Position numbers and translations under genes: made by a program. From Corallium rubrum (Eukaryota; Cnidaria; Anthozoa; Scleralcyonacea; Coralliidae), in NCBI GenBank assembly GCA_964035015.1, contig OZ036006.1, forward strand, positions 10,927,816 through 10,991,815: DNA of 64,000 nucleotides. The letters are read 5' to 3'. Under the pieces are notes generated by a model. The model did no database searches and was not told where the DNA came from. It saw only the letters and a program-made list of their open reading frames with translations. Of this stretch, positions 31,721 to 44,030 are shown in pieces (the stretch's first letter is position 1; every line of letters begins with the position of its first letter).

Positions 31721-33196
31721 CAAACAGGTTCTAGAAATTGGCCAAATTGACCAACAACGTTAGGGGCGATGCGAAGTGCCCGACTCGCGTTGCATTCGGC
31801 ATGAGTCAGTCTACTTCGAGAACACATAAAGGTCCCCATTTGTCTCTAGCATAGTACTTCCAAAAGCGTTTGAACTTGCTTGATTTCACAGTCCTTATCG
31901 TCGTTTACAGGTTGTTTATATATACATACATGCACGATTTTGGCGAATTCTAAAGAACTCAATGACCTGAATAATGAGAAACACCAGAATACAGTAGAAT
32001 CACACTCATTAGAAATTCTAGAATACATAATTATGTTATTAGGCGAATATAGCCACTGACCGAGAGCAGCGGCACAAATGACCCAAATTTCTGGTATATA
32101 ATGTTTCATTGGCTAACAGTATGGATAGTGGCGCTTTCCAGTGCAAAAATAAGACGAGCTAGGGAAGTACTGTGTCGTCGAAGTAAGCAAATGTTTTTTT
32201 GTTATGAACTGTTCCTTTGTCCATGCTGAAGTCGAATGGAGTCGGGCAAAGAAGAAATATGTCACCGTTTAAGCAAAATTCGAATTATTATGTGCTCTCC
32301 TTATTATTTACTGTTGAGAATCTCCATTATTATTATCCTTAATACGCACGCGCGCCACCATCTTGTCCCAAATTTCTGGTAATGACCAAGATATGTGTAA
32401 TTTGGGATTAAAGTGACCGGAAATAACTAAAGTGCATGTAAGCTTAGGGTATCTATGGCGCAAACAGAAAAAATATATTTTGTGAACAGTCTACACGAGA
32501 CTTGCAACGTGACCACAGTGAGTATGTGATTGTGAGGAGGGTATTTTATATTTTGTTATCAATAAAGTTCTTTAAAGAAAGAAACGTGAATTCATTAGTG
32601 TTCCGATACAAGTTCGGTACAAGAAATTTTAATTTAAGTATACATTGCTCAATGCTCAGTCCTCACTAAACAGTTGGGCTAATTGAAGATGATAAATTAT
32701 AGTAAAGTTTGAGCACCAAGTTTAATTTTAAAATCATATTTCTCTAGCTTTGATGTTAAAGGTGTCGGCCTTAGAGAGAGTTCACTGTAATAAACTAGCT
32801 CCTTATTAACCTCGTCCGCTTGATCATTACGGAAAATATCAGACCTCGGTCTTTTCATTATGAATCCCGCCCTACGACCTCGGTCTGACATTTCTCCGTA
32901 AGGCAAAAAAAAAGTATTCTGTTTCTGTTGTCCCTTCTTCGTTTCGGCAACAAAAACAATTTAATAAATAACTTATGCCGCAACAAAACCGAGTAACCGA
33001 CAGGAATTAACAATATAACTGCTTTGTGTATTTATTTCTGTACCCTTTTTATAACCTTTCAAAAAAGATTTGTTGTGTTTCAGCGAGTCAAGGATTTTTT
33101 TCTTCATTTTCACGGGATATTTTATAAAGCCTGCGTCTGTAATCCAGTCAAAATCGCGGTCAGTGTTGTCTACCATGAGCAGAAGGACTCAAAGCC
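31721..33196. other. Gene-free interval
   Basis: No exon was recognised. A hairpin at 32813-32900 mirrors TACGGAAAATATCAGACCTC around TCTTTTCATTATGAATCC. The rest is AT-rich with no domain-bearing frame. Confidence 0.5.
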
Positions 33197-34206
33197 CAAC
33201 CTCGTTCCCAGGGCCCTTATCTCCGCTCCCCGTTCGCTGCGATGGGCTGGTCACGTGTCACCCAGATTCTGGGTGATAGCAAAAGATAACTTAATGGGAG
33301 GGGATGGGAGGGGATTAGGAAATTTAGAGGAGAGACGACAATCACAATTGAGAGAATATATGAATCACCTACTTGGTCAAGATATGGTCAAGAGCATTGT
33401 CCACAATATAAATGTGTTGGGCATTTCACTCGATTCACTCGCAAGGTCGTGGGTTCAATTCCTGCCGGAGGGCCTGTGTAGTTGCATTTTTCGCAACTCC
33501 CGGTTTGGTCTTAATATGTATATATTCTACACTCGAATTTTCCTTCACCCTAAATCCTTAGAACATGCTATGTAATCGAGTGAAATGCCCAACATCATTT
33601 ATAATATACCCAATTCTCTCCTGTCATTACCACCTTATTATATATACAGAACTCGCGATCAAGCTCTCGGCAACGGCCTCCGTGGCTCAGTGGTCAGAGC
33701 ATTGCACTAGAATCGCAAGGTCGTGGGTTCAATTCCTGCCGGAGGGCCTGTGTAGTTGCATTTTTCGCAACTGCTCCCGGTTTGGTCTTAATATGTATAT
33801 ATTCTACACTCGGATTTTCCTTCACCCATTGTCCACAATAGTCTCTTTCAGTTTCTTCTTACAAAGCAGGCAGTACATGGAAGATTAAGAACTTTCCATA
33901 GCCAGTCGATAGAACAGCAAGTAAGTCTCTACCCAAGAACAAACATTCCAAGCAAATCAACTGTTTTGGTCGTAAAACTTTGTCCCAGTATGGAATATTT
34001 ATAATAGCAAAATTAAGATACGAAACGAAGGTATATTAAACACTTCGAAGACTTCAACATGGCGTCTGGTCGAGCGTAACAATAAGCACATTAATAGGAC
34101 CCCTCCCACAATGACATTTTTTGTTCAGCGACATGTGACCAGCCCATGCCAGGGTACTTTTCGCAGCGAGCGGGGAGCGGAGATAAGGGCCCTGGGAACG
34201 AGGTTG
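33197..34206. mobile_element. MITE with CAACCTCGTTCCCAGGGCC ends, interrupted
   Basis: CAACCTCGTTCCCAGGGCCC is mirrored at the right, followed inward by CTCCGCTCCCCGTTCGCTGC. A relative with CAACCTTGTTCCCAGGGCC spans 60483-61185. The target duplication is unclear because the flanks are themselves palindromic. A tRNA-headed retroposon is inserted at 33409. Confidence 0.75.
33409..33827. mobile_element. tRNA-headed composite retroposon, copy 2 (13 bp TSD)
   Basis: Flanked by ATTGTCCACAATA at 33396-33408 and 33828-33840. It starts with a minus-sense stub (GGGCATTTCACTCGATT), flips to plus inside the tRNA part (GCAAGGTCGTGGGTTCAA), completes one unit of 274 bp with a full tRNA-like head (TGGCTCAGTGGTCAGAGC, GGTCGTGGGTTCAATTCC as boxes A and B), and ends CCTTCACCC. 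Nominal anticodon loop CTAGAAT (AGA). No poly-A. Confidence 0.88.
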
Positions 34207-34419
34207 TTTGACGCCATGTTCAAATGGCCGGCACACTTTTCATAACCCAAAGATAATAGGAGCAAGCGGTCCAGTTATATACAGGTCAGTGGTACTGACC
34301 CATTATGTAAGGAATTGAAAATCTTAAAATTTATGCATATTTGTCGCTTTCAAATAGGCAAAATAATGTACCAGTATAGGGCTGGCTTATTACCTAAATC
34401 TTTTAATATGTTTTTGGAA

Positions 34420-34735
34420 ACTTAAATCAAGTGCATAGTTATAATACCAAAAGTTCTAAATTTGATTACATTTTTTCTTGTCGAACAAATGTTATGCAGT
34501 TTTCCATTCGTTTTCAAGGGCCTAAATTTTTTAATTCCTTAAATAATGATATTAAAACTTCAATTTCGATTTTTTCTTTTAAATTTAAGTCGTTTTTTCT
34601 TTTAAGTCGTTTCTTCTTTCTTAATAATTGATTAATTCCTTTTTTACCTCACTTACTTTACTATTTTGTAATTTTTTTCCCTGATTTATATTATCGTGAA
34701 ATTTAATGTGTTGTACTTTTATCTAACTGCAGCAT
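34420..34735 (+). pseudogene. LINE C-terminal remnant
   Basis: The frame HSYNTKSSKFDYIFSCRT, then FSIRFQGPKFFNSLNNDI, is the typical end of CR1/L2-type RT proteins (NTRxS, CRTN, F-QGPxxWNSL). Only about 66 codons survive before the AT-rich tail. A different lineage from the LINE at 16494. Confidence 0.7.
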
Positions 34736-34739
34736 CCAG

Positions 34740-35429
34740 CCTCCTAGCCTGAACCTAACCAGTGTGTGTTATAAGTAATGTTTATTATATGGCTGGGTTT
34801 GATTTCCGGTCCGTACGCAAAACAACGCACGCTGATTGGTTCCTGAGAGGTCGGGATTTTACGATATTGACCCGACTGGTCAATACGCTTTCTTCTCGCC
34901 CTGTAAGTTTTGGCGGGAACATTTCTGAGTTGATTTGAATACAAATAAAAGAGAAATAGGTATCTTTATTCAAATATTCTGAACAATAAAATGTGTTGGA
35001 ACATCACTGCTGGTTTTCTTTAAAGCTGTTTATCTAAAAACACGACAAATAAAAGCCGAACTGGTGTAAATAAGAAGGCCAAGAAGCGACACGAAAAGTC
35101 AACATGTAATAAGGTAAACAGCATACTCCAAAGACGAAAACAACGCTCGAAGCTTAAAAATAAATGAACCAATAGCCATATAATAAATTCCTTAGTAATC
35201 TCGTTTGCTCGGTCTGTACTGCAAAGTATTTGTCCTCGGTTTTATCGCACAAACCTCGCTCCTTCGTCGCTCGGTCTGTACGAAAACCTCAGGCAAATAC
35301 TTTCCCGTACAGACCTCGCACTCGGTTAATAAGTCTTTAATATGTTTTTTTTATTCTTTTAACGAGGAAGCCCATAATTAATAACCCCTTGTGGATTCTA
35401 GTTGGGTTTCCTCGCCGCTAGATATTTAA
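34740..35429. other. Gene-free interval with one hairpin
   Basis: A palindromic segment at 35205-35335 repeats CTCGGTCTGTAC and mirrors AAAGTATTTG. Otherwise AT-rich sequence without exons. Confidence 0.5.
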
Positions 35430-35911
35430 AGTGCTTATATCACTTGTGAGGTTTTAACGTATTTGAATAGATCAAAAAAAGTTAGTTAATAAGTTATTTT
35501 GCCGTTTTTGATTTACTTTAATAGTTTCTGAAATATAAGCCTTTAAACATCCCAATTTCAGCTTTTCGCCAAAAATTTCCGTCGTTCATTTTTAAGCACT
35601 GGGACTGAGGAAGCTAAGCTGACCGTATTCTTATTTGGAACTCTCGTGCGTACTGGAAAACGGGTATGCGCTTGGTGTGAGCTCGGCATTTCGATTTTTC
35701 AGTCAAATATGTGTGTTTTTGTGAATCAACAAGCCGAAACGAGGTCCCCCAAGGTATTAAAATGAACGACGGGAATTTTTGAGAATTGGCATGTTCAGAA
35801 ACCAATACATCAGGAACTATTTGACTAAATCAAAAACTGCAAAATAACTTATTAACTGATTTTTTCTGTTCTATTTAAATATGTTAAAATCCCACAAGTG
35901 ACATAAGCACT
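35430..35911. mobile_element. TTAA-type palindromic MITE
   Basis: AGTGCTTATATCACTTGTG is mirrored by CACAAGTGACATAAGCACT. The left flank is TTAA and the right TCAA (probably mutated). Arms of about 170 bp. Same terminal style as 1019 and 49940. Confidence 0.72.
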
Positions 35912-36044
35912 TCAATTATGCTGTATAAATGTCAAAATGTTTATGTAATCTTGTAGCAAGTTAATAAAATAAACAAATAATTCAAACAGTTGACTATCTT
36001 GTTTCTCCTGGCCACCTCTGATAACTAAATGTTCACTGATCTCT

Positions 36045-37142
36045 TCAGAGACGTGAATAGTCAAAAGAGCTAGCAGACTCTGGTTGTTCCACGACAGGTG
36101 TTGATGACGAATGTGGTTCACACATGGCGTATGTTGGCGGCGGTGGGCCAGGGGCCTGGTGCTGCTCGACACCAACCGGAAGCCTTGTTTGGATTGGTTG
36201 AGAAATCCTCTGCAGAGGAATCCCCAAAACGCGGCGAGGTAACATCGTGACCGGAACTTCAATCTTCGCGTTCACACCCCACGGAATCTTCACTTCGAGC
36301 ACGAAAAAATACGTCACGGACACGCATCTTGAGTTTTCGAACGTGGGGTCGAGCAGGGCGCTATCCACGTTCAATTGCCCATTCCACGACTCCTGACAAC
36401 CGGGATTCAAGCTTGGAGCTAGAAGTACAACCCTTTGTGTATAATTAAACTTTTTACACCTACTTTTGTTAGATAATGTTACTCGTCTAACCATTTTCCC
36501 CTCAATTGCTCCTAGTCTTTTCTTCGTGGTGCTGTTGTCGATTTCGACGTGAAAGGCTATAGGCTCCCCGGCGTAGAACACTTGTTTCTCTAACTGCAAA
36601 CGGAGAACAATAGGCCCGGACTGACAACAGAGGCAACACAAGAATTTCTCGTCTAGGCGAGTAACAGCTTCCAGAAGATGAGGCAACTGACTTGAATCAA
36701 TCTGAGGAACCTCGACAAGAAAGCCAAACATCGATTCGACGTTCCGTTTCAGAATTCCATTCCGTTTTAAGATGACTGTTATGGTGTATTCGGTGTTGGC
36801 GAATGCGTCGTAAGCCGTGAAGCGAAACGTTGGGGGTAGACTCGGTGGCAGGCGAAAGCTGAAAGGCAATCTGAATTCGCCCGGGTCAGGAATGATGGGG
36901 TCAGAACCCGATGTTGCAGTCAGTGTAAGGGTTTCATCGAAGTAAGGTTCAGTCACTGTGTACGTTGTTCGGTTCTTCCCAGCGCCATTCGACCAACGAC
37001 ATGTACTTTTCCCGAGAACTGTCACAATGACATCAGTAATGTCCAATCGTCTCGTTATAGAACCAACGACGAATCCACTGACTAATTGTCCTGGCAGGAA
37101 AACATTGGTACCGTTATTGAAATAGAGTTTAAGTTCTGCCAT
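36045..37142 (-). CDS. Alpha-arrestin (arrestin domain-containing) protein, copy B
   Basis: A 365-residue intronless ORF, clearly paralogous to copy A over its whole length. Arrestin N domain about 1-155 (MAELKLYFNNGTNVFLPGQL, FRLPFSFRLPPSLPPTF), C domain about 165-320 (FLCCLCCQSGPI, YAGEPIAFHVEIDNST). The tail contains GPPPPTYAMCEP, so it keeps one PPxY motif (PPTY), the known docking site for NEDD4-family WW domains. The protein ends FDYSRL. Inferred role: ubiquitin-ligase adaptor in membrane protein trafficking. Similarity to copy A continues about 60-80 bp past the stop codon but ends within a few bases upstream of the start codon, so promoters are not shared. The ATG chosen aligns in both paralogues. 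Confidence 0.95.
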   Translation of the reverse strand: MAELKLYFNNGTNVFLPGQLVSGFVVGSITRRLDITDVIVTVLGKSTCRWSNGAGKNRTTYTVTEPYFDETLTLTATSGSDPIIPDPGEFRLPFSFRLPPSLPPTFRFTAYDAFANTEYTITVILKRNGILKRNVESMFGFLVEVPQIDSSQLPHLLEAVTRLDEKFLCCLCCQSGPIVLRLQLEKQVFYAGEPIAFHVEIDNSTTKKRLGAIEGKMVRRVTLSNKSRCKKFNYTQRVVLLAPSLNPGCQESWNGQLNVDSALLDPTFENSRCVSVTYFFVLEVKIPWGVNAKIEVPVTMLPRRVLGIPLQRISQPIQTRLPVGVEQHQAPGPPPPTYAMCEPHSSSTPVVEQPESASSFDYSRL

Positions 37143-37627
37143 CTTTTAAGTGGAAAGATATGTGTTGCTCGCTTTACAAAAAAGTCTGCGTGGTCTGTGG
37201 GGCATTCTGAATCTGGTCAGGCCTGTTACACCGGAGATAATAAAATGATATTTATCATATTTCTCTCTTTGATGTTAAGATCTTCCAAGAACGGGACAAA
37301 GACTCTTGCATTGTTTTACCGCTTCAGCGCTGTAACGACCCTTTCAATAAGTGCAGAGTACGTGATTTTTCCGCAATTGACGTCATTCTAAAATTTTAAA
37401 CTAACGAAACTTTACCAACTCCAAGCTTTAATACAAACACTTTATAACGAACGTTATTATTTATTAGCAAATTAAAAATTGTACAGATATTTAAAAATTC
37501 AAACTCTCACAAAATTTCCCCTTTAAAGGAAAACTTCAGTGAAAAAATTAAGTTTGTCTTATTTGAAAGAACACTTAAAACGATAGAGTAACATCCTATG
37601 CAGTTTTTCGTTTCCTTGCTTTGTTCT

Positions 37628-37664
<37 letters not shown>

Positions 37665-39500
37665 ACAGGCAAAAGTATGTGATAAATAGGTTATCACATT
37701 TGTGACTCGGTATATCAGTTTTATCGCTTAAGCGATAAAATTGATATCACCTCGTCCCTCATGTGATAACCTATACATATACATAAAAGTTTTTGTTTCA
37801 ATGTGATTGGTTTTTATCAACCTCTGAAATTATACTAAAACAATTAGTCACCTCAGTCTCGGTGACTATCGGTGTATTTACCTCGCCGCTTCGCGGCTTG
37901 GTAAATATTCACCGATAGTCACCTCGACTTCGGTGACTAATTGTTAACTATTCACCGACACTGAGGTGAATAATTGTTAAATATTTATATATCTCAAACT
38001 CATTAATAATTCATGAGGAAAACACAAAGGAAATCAGTACCGTGTGTCTGTGGTTTGGATATCGGAGGAAGAAATTACATAAATTAAGCAAACTTTTACC
38101 CCGATTTTCTCTTAAAATACGGATTTGTTCGAGATGCTATATATATTCGAAGTTTGTTCAAAAACCTCGGCTTCGCCTCGGTTTTCAACAAACGTCTCAG
38201 TGTTTGGATATCCTGATGAAACACTCCTCCTCATGTATGATATATTACATGAAGGTGCCAAATCCTTTGTTTTAGGTCTATTCATATTTAAACAGTACGG
38301 TTGAGTGATTGAACCCAAACGTTGCTATTGGATGATTGCTTCATTATACAGAAAACACAATATGTTCAATAACCGTGAAAGTGCAAAAATTTCCATAAAC
38401 TTGAACAAAAACATAAAACAATGACTTCTGTTGAGCTTCCAAACCATGTATATTTAACAGTTATACCATGAGCTCGAGTTGTATATGAGAACGAGAGCGA
38501 ATGGCATAATACTGTTTTATTATATAGCCAAACACTGTACAAGAGACAAAATTACAGCGAAATGTTTGAAACAACAAACTCCCGGCATAGGCAACTAATA
38601 CTCCGCCATGCGTAATGATGCATTCACATAGAGTTTCTCGCTGAGCTGTTCGGTAAACAGCTTCGAAATGTTGTGTAAATGTTGCTCGCGAGGCAAAAAA
38701 TGTGTTAAGCAGATCACCAAAAAAGATTAAAAGGTACCTTTATGAAGTCAGAAGGTTGGTCAGTTGTTTATATTAGCGTTGCTCTCGTGAAAAAGGTTTT
38801 GATTTCATGCAAAAATGAAACTGAAACACCTTTGGCAGTTAAACTAAATTACTTAGTTGGTTGTTTTTGAAAAAGAACATGCTTTTTATTACTTCAAATG
38901 CTTATCTAAATAAAAAAAGTCTCTTTAATACTGGTGATATCCTAGTTAATAGAAATTATTATATAGATCGTTTTCATCTGACGTCACGGCGGCCATATTG
39001 GTGTACCAAAACAATGAAATGGCGGCCATATTGGTATGGTATGGGAATTAGCTCTTTCTTATTCAAATATTTCGTATTGTTTCACCACCCCAATGGGAGC
39101 ATGTTATCGGATATGAGCTTCTGCGTAATCTGATTGGTTCCCTACTACCAGGCTATCAGCTCATTAGAGAAAAAACAAGATGGCGGCATGTTTCTTTAAA
39201 CTGCCGAAAAGTGTTGAAATTGACGGGTTTTTATGCAGAAAAACATCAACACCCTCAAACCAATGTATAAAAAAACAACACTGTGTGAAAATACATCAAC
39301 AAATACACAATTTAGCATGTTAAATGGTAAAATTCACCTAAAAATTACGTCTTTTCACTTCAAAAACCCGACTAAATTAACGGGTTGATGTTAACTTGTT
39401 GCCAAAAACAGAAACTCACGGTTAAAATCAAGCTTACAACACACATTTAATGAGTCAACCAGGTCAAAAACTCAGCAATAAAAAATAGACGTGGTGTTAC
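37143..39500. repeat. Intergenic region with hairpins and dispersed repeats
   Basis: 37540-37640 (minus) carries the dispersed AAACTGCAAAAGATG-type repeat also seen at 43010, 44600 and 47380. (TA)n at 37630-37661. Hairpins at 37665-37775 and 37845-37960. 37985-38240 is the repeat shared with 3138 and 51310. 38980-39050 repeats GGCGGCCATATTGGT twice. No exon recognised. Confidence 0.6.
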
Positions 39501-41336
39501 CACTGACCTCTATAACTGGACTGCGGGTCCTCGATACTTTTGTATTGCATGAAGTGTCCCCAATTGAACGGCGCCATCTTGTTAGGACTTCCGACGGCGT
39601 AAAGTAGCCCGAAGTGTTGACGACTCACGCCGATAACTCTTTTGAAGCAAAAAAATGCTTTGAGTCGAGAAAGACGTTTACACAGAAATTTAATTATTTT
39701 TTAAAGTAAAAAGTTCAAAGACATTCAAATACATGTAAATTATGGCGTGAAACAAAGGTTCCGTGGGAAATTCCAAGCTTTTTTCTTTGTCGTGTTTGTT
39801 GTCGAATGAAGCAAGCTCAAAACGGACAGTTAAAACATCTTCCTGAACACAAAGAAACTCAAGAAACAAACAAATACAACATAAAACCATTCAGAATTAT
39901 CCTGTAAAAAGAAACCTGTAAATTTGTTGGTTTAGTTGTACTTTTTGCTTACCGACAAGGGTTTTTGGCTCTCCAAATGTTTGTCAACTCTCAGCTTTTT
40001 TTTTGTTTCGTTCCCCGCACATTGACATCACAAAAGAAACTGTCATCACAGATGAAAATCGTCCAATCGTAGTGCAGTGTTGTTGACATAACTGTGATCT
40101 TATCCAATGAAATCAAAATTCCGCATAAAAAATTTAGTTCGAGGCGTGGTTAAACGCCAAAACGAAGTGAAAATATTGCTGATCTAGAGTAATTTGAAGA
40201 CGTAAACAATCCCGTGCGAAGCGAATCATTAATCTTGTGCTGTAGAAAGTAGGAACTTTCCCCTCCTTGAACTCGAGAATGCATTCGTTATGTATGGCAA
40301 CTGCGCGTTCCAAAAGGTCAGTCGCACTGTTTCACGCGTGTCTAATAATTTTAAAATATAGCTATTTTATGAACAATGTCAATAGTTTGAGGCTAGAAGT
40401 TCGTTATCATTCATTTGTGGCCCATCTAAATGGATTATTCTGATTCGAGAATTAAACTATGACCTATGACAACGAAAATGATGATAGTCCGTTATTGCCC
40501 TAATTTATATTGATCCTTTTGGCCTTGGAAATTTATAGATTTGCTATTGGCGACTATTCAATAAATACCGCGGTGTCATAAATAAATCAGCTGCATGAAA
40601 TTTAAATGCGACGTGCTAGCGTCTCGCAATTTTCCCGAGGAAGCAATTATTTTGGTAACGTTTTATTTTCCTCCTATAGACGGTCAGAATAGTATTGCTA
40701 CTGAATAGAAGATTTACGTTGCCAAAATAATTGCGTTCTCACAAAAATCGTGAGACCGCTAGCACGGCACATTTAAATTCAGTCGAATTTATGCGACTGC
40801 GAATAACCTGAAATAATCAATAGAGCCTGCCCTCTGGACTGCGGAGGAGAGAGAGTAATCCGTCATGATCAGACGGTACAACGTCTGAAATGTGTGTTCG
40901 TTTTATTAGACGAAGCTTAAATTATTTTTTTGTAGTTTTATTAGAATCTTCTCGCTTCAGCATATTTCTAGTTTGTTTATATGCAAAACAAAAATCGTCT
41001 AAATTAAATTTGTCGTATGAAACGCACGCGCGTAGTAAAAATTGTCGCGCCAGTCTACATGGGGGAAATAATTACTTGAGCTAAAATTCGTCATTGCTGT
41101 TGAAACAGACCCTCACAAACGACTGACCGGAACGAAACAGCTATTTCTTTTAAGAAATAGTTTCTTGTTGTAAATTTGGTCCCATGCCCTTTTTAATCTC
41201 ATAAGACACGGTTAGCCAAAAACTGCCCTGTGATTGGTCAATTTCGCGGCTAAGGCCTAACAAGATGGCGCCTGATGGCGTGTATTTGGGCATTTTTTCG
41301 TAGAGCATCCGCAGTCCAGTTATATAGAGGTCAGTG
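39501..41336. mobile_element. hAT-like element, CACTGACCTCTATA family, copy 2
   Basis: CACTGACCTCTATAACTGG is mirrored at the right. Flanks GGTGTTAC and GGTGCTAC give an 8 bp duplication with one change. Twice the length of copy 1 (24317-25250). Contains an inverted pair at 40600-40780 (AATTGCG/CGTCTCGCAATT). No transposase frame found. Confidence 0.78.
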
Positions 41337-41439
41337 GGTGCTACCACAAATTCTCGCATTGGTTAAACGACAAGTGTCGAAATTAGCAATGTTGTGAATG
41401 GTATACGTATAATTTTGAAAATATTGCGGGCATTTTTGC

Positions 41440-42175
41440 ATAATCCGAAAGATGTTATAGTAGGTGGTAATCGTGCAAAGTTTCATTTCAAAATTCGATG
41501 AAGGCAAGGTGATATTTTACGTGCAAAGTTTGTAAATTGGAGCGCCGCCATTAAAGTCGTCGAGCTTGAGAAGAATGAGTCGAGGAAGTTTATGACGTCA
41601 CAGACTCAATAACAACAACGTCCTTTTTGTTGAGAACAACAATGATCTTTTGTTTTCGTTGAGTCTATGACATCATAAATTCTCCTCCGCCAACTCATTC
41701 TTCTCAAGCTCGGCCAATTTAATGGCGGCGCTCCAAAATACAAACTTCGCACGTAAAATACAAGGGGAGCACGGTGACGTGTGCTGTTAGGGCGCTGCCT
41801 CTCACCAATAGTTAAGCCCGGTCGGACGGGGTTAGTACTTGGATGGGTGACCGTTTGAGAATAACCCCGTACTCCGCCAGCTTGGGAGTTGGGACTTATG
41901 TGAGTAGAGTTTAGTTGGTCTCTCCTGTGCTCCGAGGGTTTTTCGCCGGGCTCTCCGGTTTTCCTCCCTCCGTAAAATCAACACCTAGGTCTTAGTTGTC
42001 CACACATAGGAGTTTGGTGTCAATTGGGACGAAAGTTCTGTTCCTCTCTCCTGCCACACGTTAAGTGGCAAATTTAATAAATTCAAATTCAACTTTAGTC
42101 TTTGTTTTGGGGAATTTCGAAATGAAACTTTGCACCATTATCAGGTACCATAATATCTTTAGAATTATGCAGAAA
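41440..42175. mobile_element. Foldback element interrupted by a 5S-type SINE
   Basis: TGGAGCGCCGCCATTAAA and its mirror TTTAATGGCGGCGCTCCA, with outer TTACGTGCAAAGTTTG arms and ATTCGATGAAGG-type ends, make a palindrome. The right arm is split by the SINE at 41766-42090 and resumes near 42100. Confidence 0.68.
41766..42090 (+). mobile_element. 5S rRNA-derived SINE, variant 3' end
   Basis: GTTAGTACTTGGATGGGTG identifies the 5S-like head, and the body GTTTTTCGCCGGGCTCTCCG is shared with 30722. The 3' third differs (CACACGTTAAGTGGCAAA), so a second subfamily is present. Confidence 0.86.
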
Positions 42176-42314
42176 CATTACCAATAATATTTTCATCAGA
42201 GAAACACTTTAACACAAAGTTGTCCTTCAACAAAAACTGTGAGTACAGCGAACACGCCGGACAGTAAATTCCACATCACGCATATAAAAAAGGCATATAA
42301 AACACCACCACAAT

Positions 42315-42980
42315 CACAGGGAGCCCATCTCGGCAGCACGTGGCACCTGTGGCGGACTCGAAAGACGCGCGGGGGACTGTGGCAGGGGATTTAAAAAAAT
42401 ACGGAAAACGGTTACCGGAAGCGAGGAAAAAATGGGGGGAAAGGGGGGGGGGGGGGGGGGGGGGGGGAGAGAGGAAAAAATATAAGGGATGAAACACCAA
42501 ACGTTCAACGTGGAATGTGTTCCGCAAGTAGCCAGGACATCTCGTATCGTCGGGACCGTTGGAATACTGAAACCTACTGAAACTCAGAGTCAGATGAATG
42601 TGCAATAAATCAATAATCCTGAGACTTCCCACTTTATCCGAAAAGCTTATCGCAGGATTTCGTAGCTATCCGAAGTGTCAACGATGATGTAGTATCCTAG
42701 CTACTTGCGGAACACATCTCCCGAAAATACGATATGTAATTTAGCTGCAAAATCACGGCTAAAAGTTGAGATTTTGCATCATTTTGATTTATATTTTGAT
42801 AAATGAATCATTATCACAACTACTTCGCTCAATTGTCTTACAATTTTAATACCTATAGGTGCTTAAAACGATGTTCAAAATAAGGAAGAATTCGTGTTTC
42901 ATCCCTTTACTATTTTCCTAAACACACCACGATCGAGTGTGCCACAGGTGCCCACGCTCTGCCAAGATGGGCTCCCTGTG
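42315..42980. mobile_element. CACAGGGAGCCC element, 7 bp TSD, copy 2
   Basis: Same termini and body as 10452-11166, flanked by CCACAAT at 42308-42314 and 42981-42987. A run of about 27 G lies at 42437-42467. Conserved interior, no coding frame. Confidence 0.85.
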
Positions 42981-42989
42981 CCACAATAG

Positions 42990-44030
42990 ATTCAAAGTAC
43001 ATATGAAACGAAAATTAAGTTTGTCATATTTGAAAGAACGCTTAAAACGATAGAGTAACACCTTTTGCAGTTTTTCGTTTCTTTGCTTTGTTGTTGAGAT
43101 ATTTCAGTTTGTTCGATACGCAAATTAAACATCTTGACGTCACATGTGCATGATGAGTTAAAGGCCTGGCCAAACGCTTTCAACATCGCATTCAACATCA
43201 TTCAACATTGTTGAACGATGTTGAATAATGTTGAAAGCACGAGCCAAATGAATTCAACATGGTTCAACATTCATGAATGACAATTAATTGAACGCGGGCT
43301 ACCACAAAAGCTGGAATCGACAATATCCCGCATGGTGCATGTCTCTGTTCAAAAAGTTATATAAACTAGAAGTTTTTATCAAAAGTGAAGTGCTGCGATA
43401 TAAATTAGCCCTTATGACCCCTCGTTTTAAAGTAAAAATTATTTGAATTTCACGCATGAAAACGAGTTCATAAGACCTAATTTATATGTATATAAAAGAA
43501 TTTTTGAATAAGACTGTCAATGTCATCAGATTCGACTGAACAAAAGAAATCTGACGACTTTCTTTGTTCAGTTTGTTCACTTTTACGACTCATAATTCTC
43601 CTCCATTATACATGACACGAGGCATCGACGCACAAGTTTCGTTTATATCTGGTGCAGACTCCTAGAAACTAGAGGGGGTGCCTGCTATTGTTAAATGTGC
43701 GTGCACCCCCTAGCATTATCCGACGATTCGAACGATGGGCGATGCATTCTAGGCTGAGATTCCAGCCGTTGGGTCAGGGCTCGCGGGCGCACCGAGACAC
43801 AACGGCTAGAATCCGAGCCTAGATGCATTCCTGTGCAGTGTGGTTGTGAATGTCAAAATACATGTCTTGTGCACGATAACTGTTTCGCTGAAGGCCGATA
43901 AGTGCCACCAAAAATACTAGAATAATGAAAGGTGCCCTTTAGATTCTTTACTGGCCGTCTAAAAGGTGTCAATATAGTAAACAGCCATCCAAAAGCCGTC
44001 TTTATCAATTGGCCGTCTTAAATCGAAACA
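42990..44030. repeat. Gene-free interval with repeat fragments and a hairpin
   Basis: 43010-43150 carries the dispersed repeat also at 37540, 44595 and 47375. 43160-43280 is one end of a GGCCTGGCCAAACG MITE with TTCAACATxGTTCAACA repeats. 43395-43515 is a decayed copy of the MITE at 44154. A hairpin at 43745-43830 mirrors GATGCATTCTAGGCT. Confidence 0.6.

Noticed and set aside
31496..31723. 75-codon frame with YNYNYN repeat
   Set aside because: Translation of the hexanucleotide tail of a LINE remnant.
33680..33755. Functional tRNA gene (nominal anticodon AGA)
   Set aside because: It is the head of a repeated retroposon; stem mismatches and multiple permuted copies argue for a SINE-like head and not a tRNA gene.
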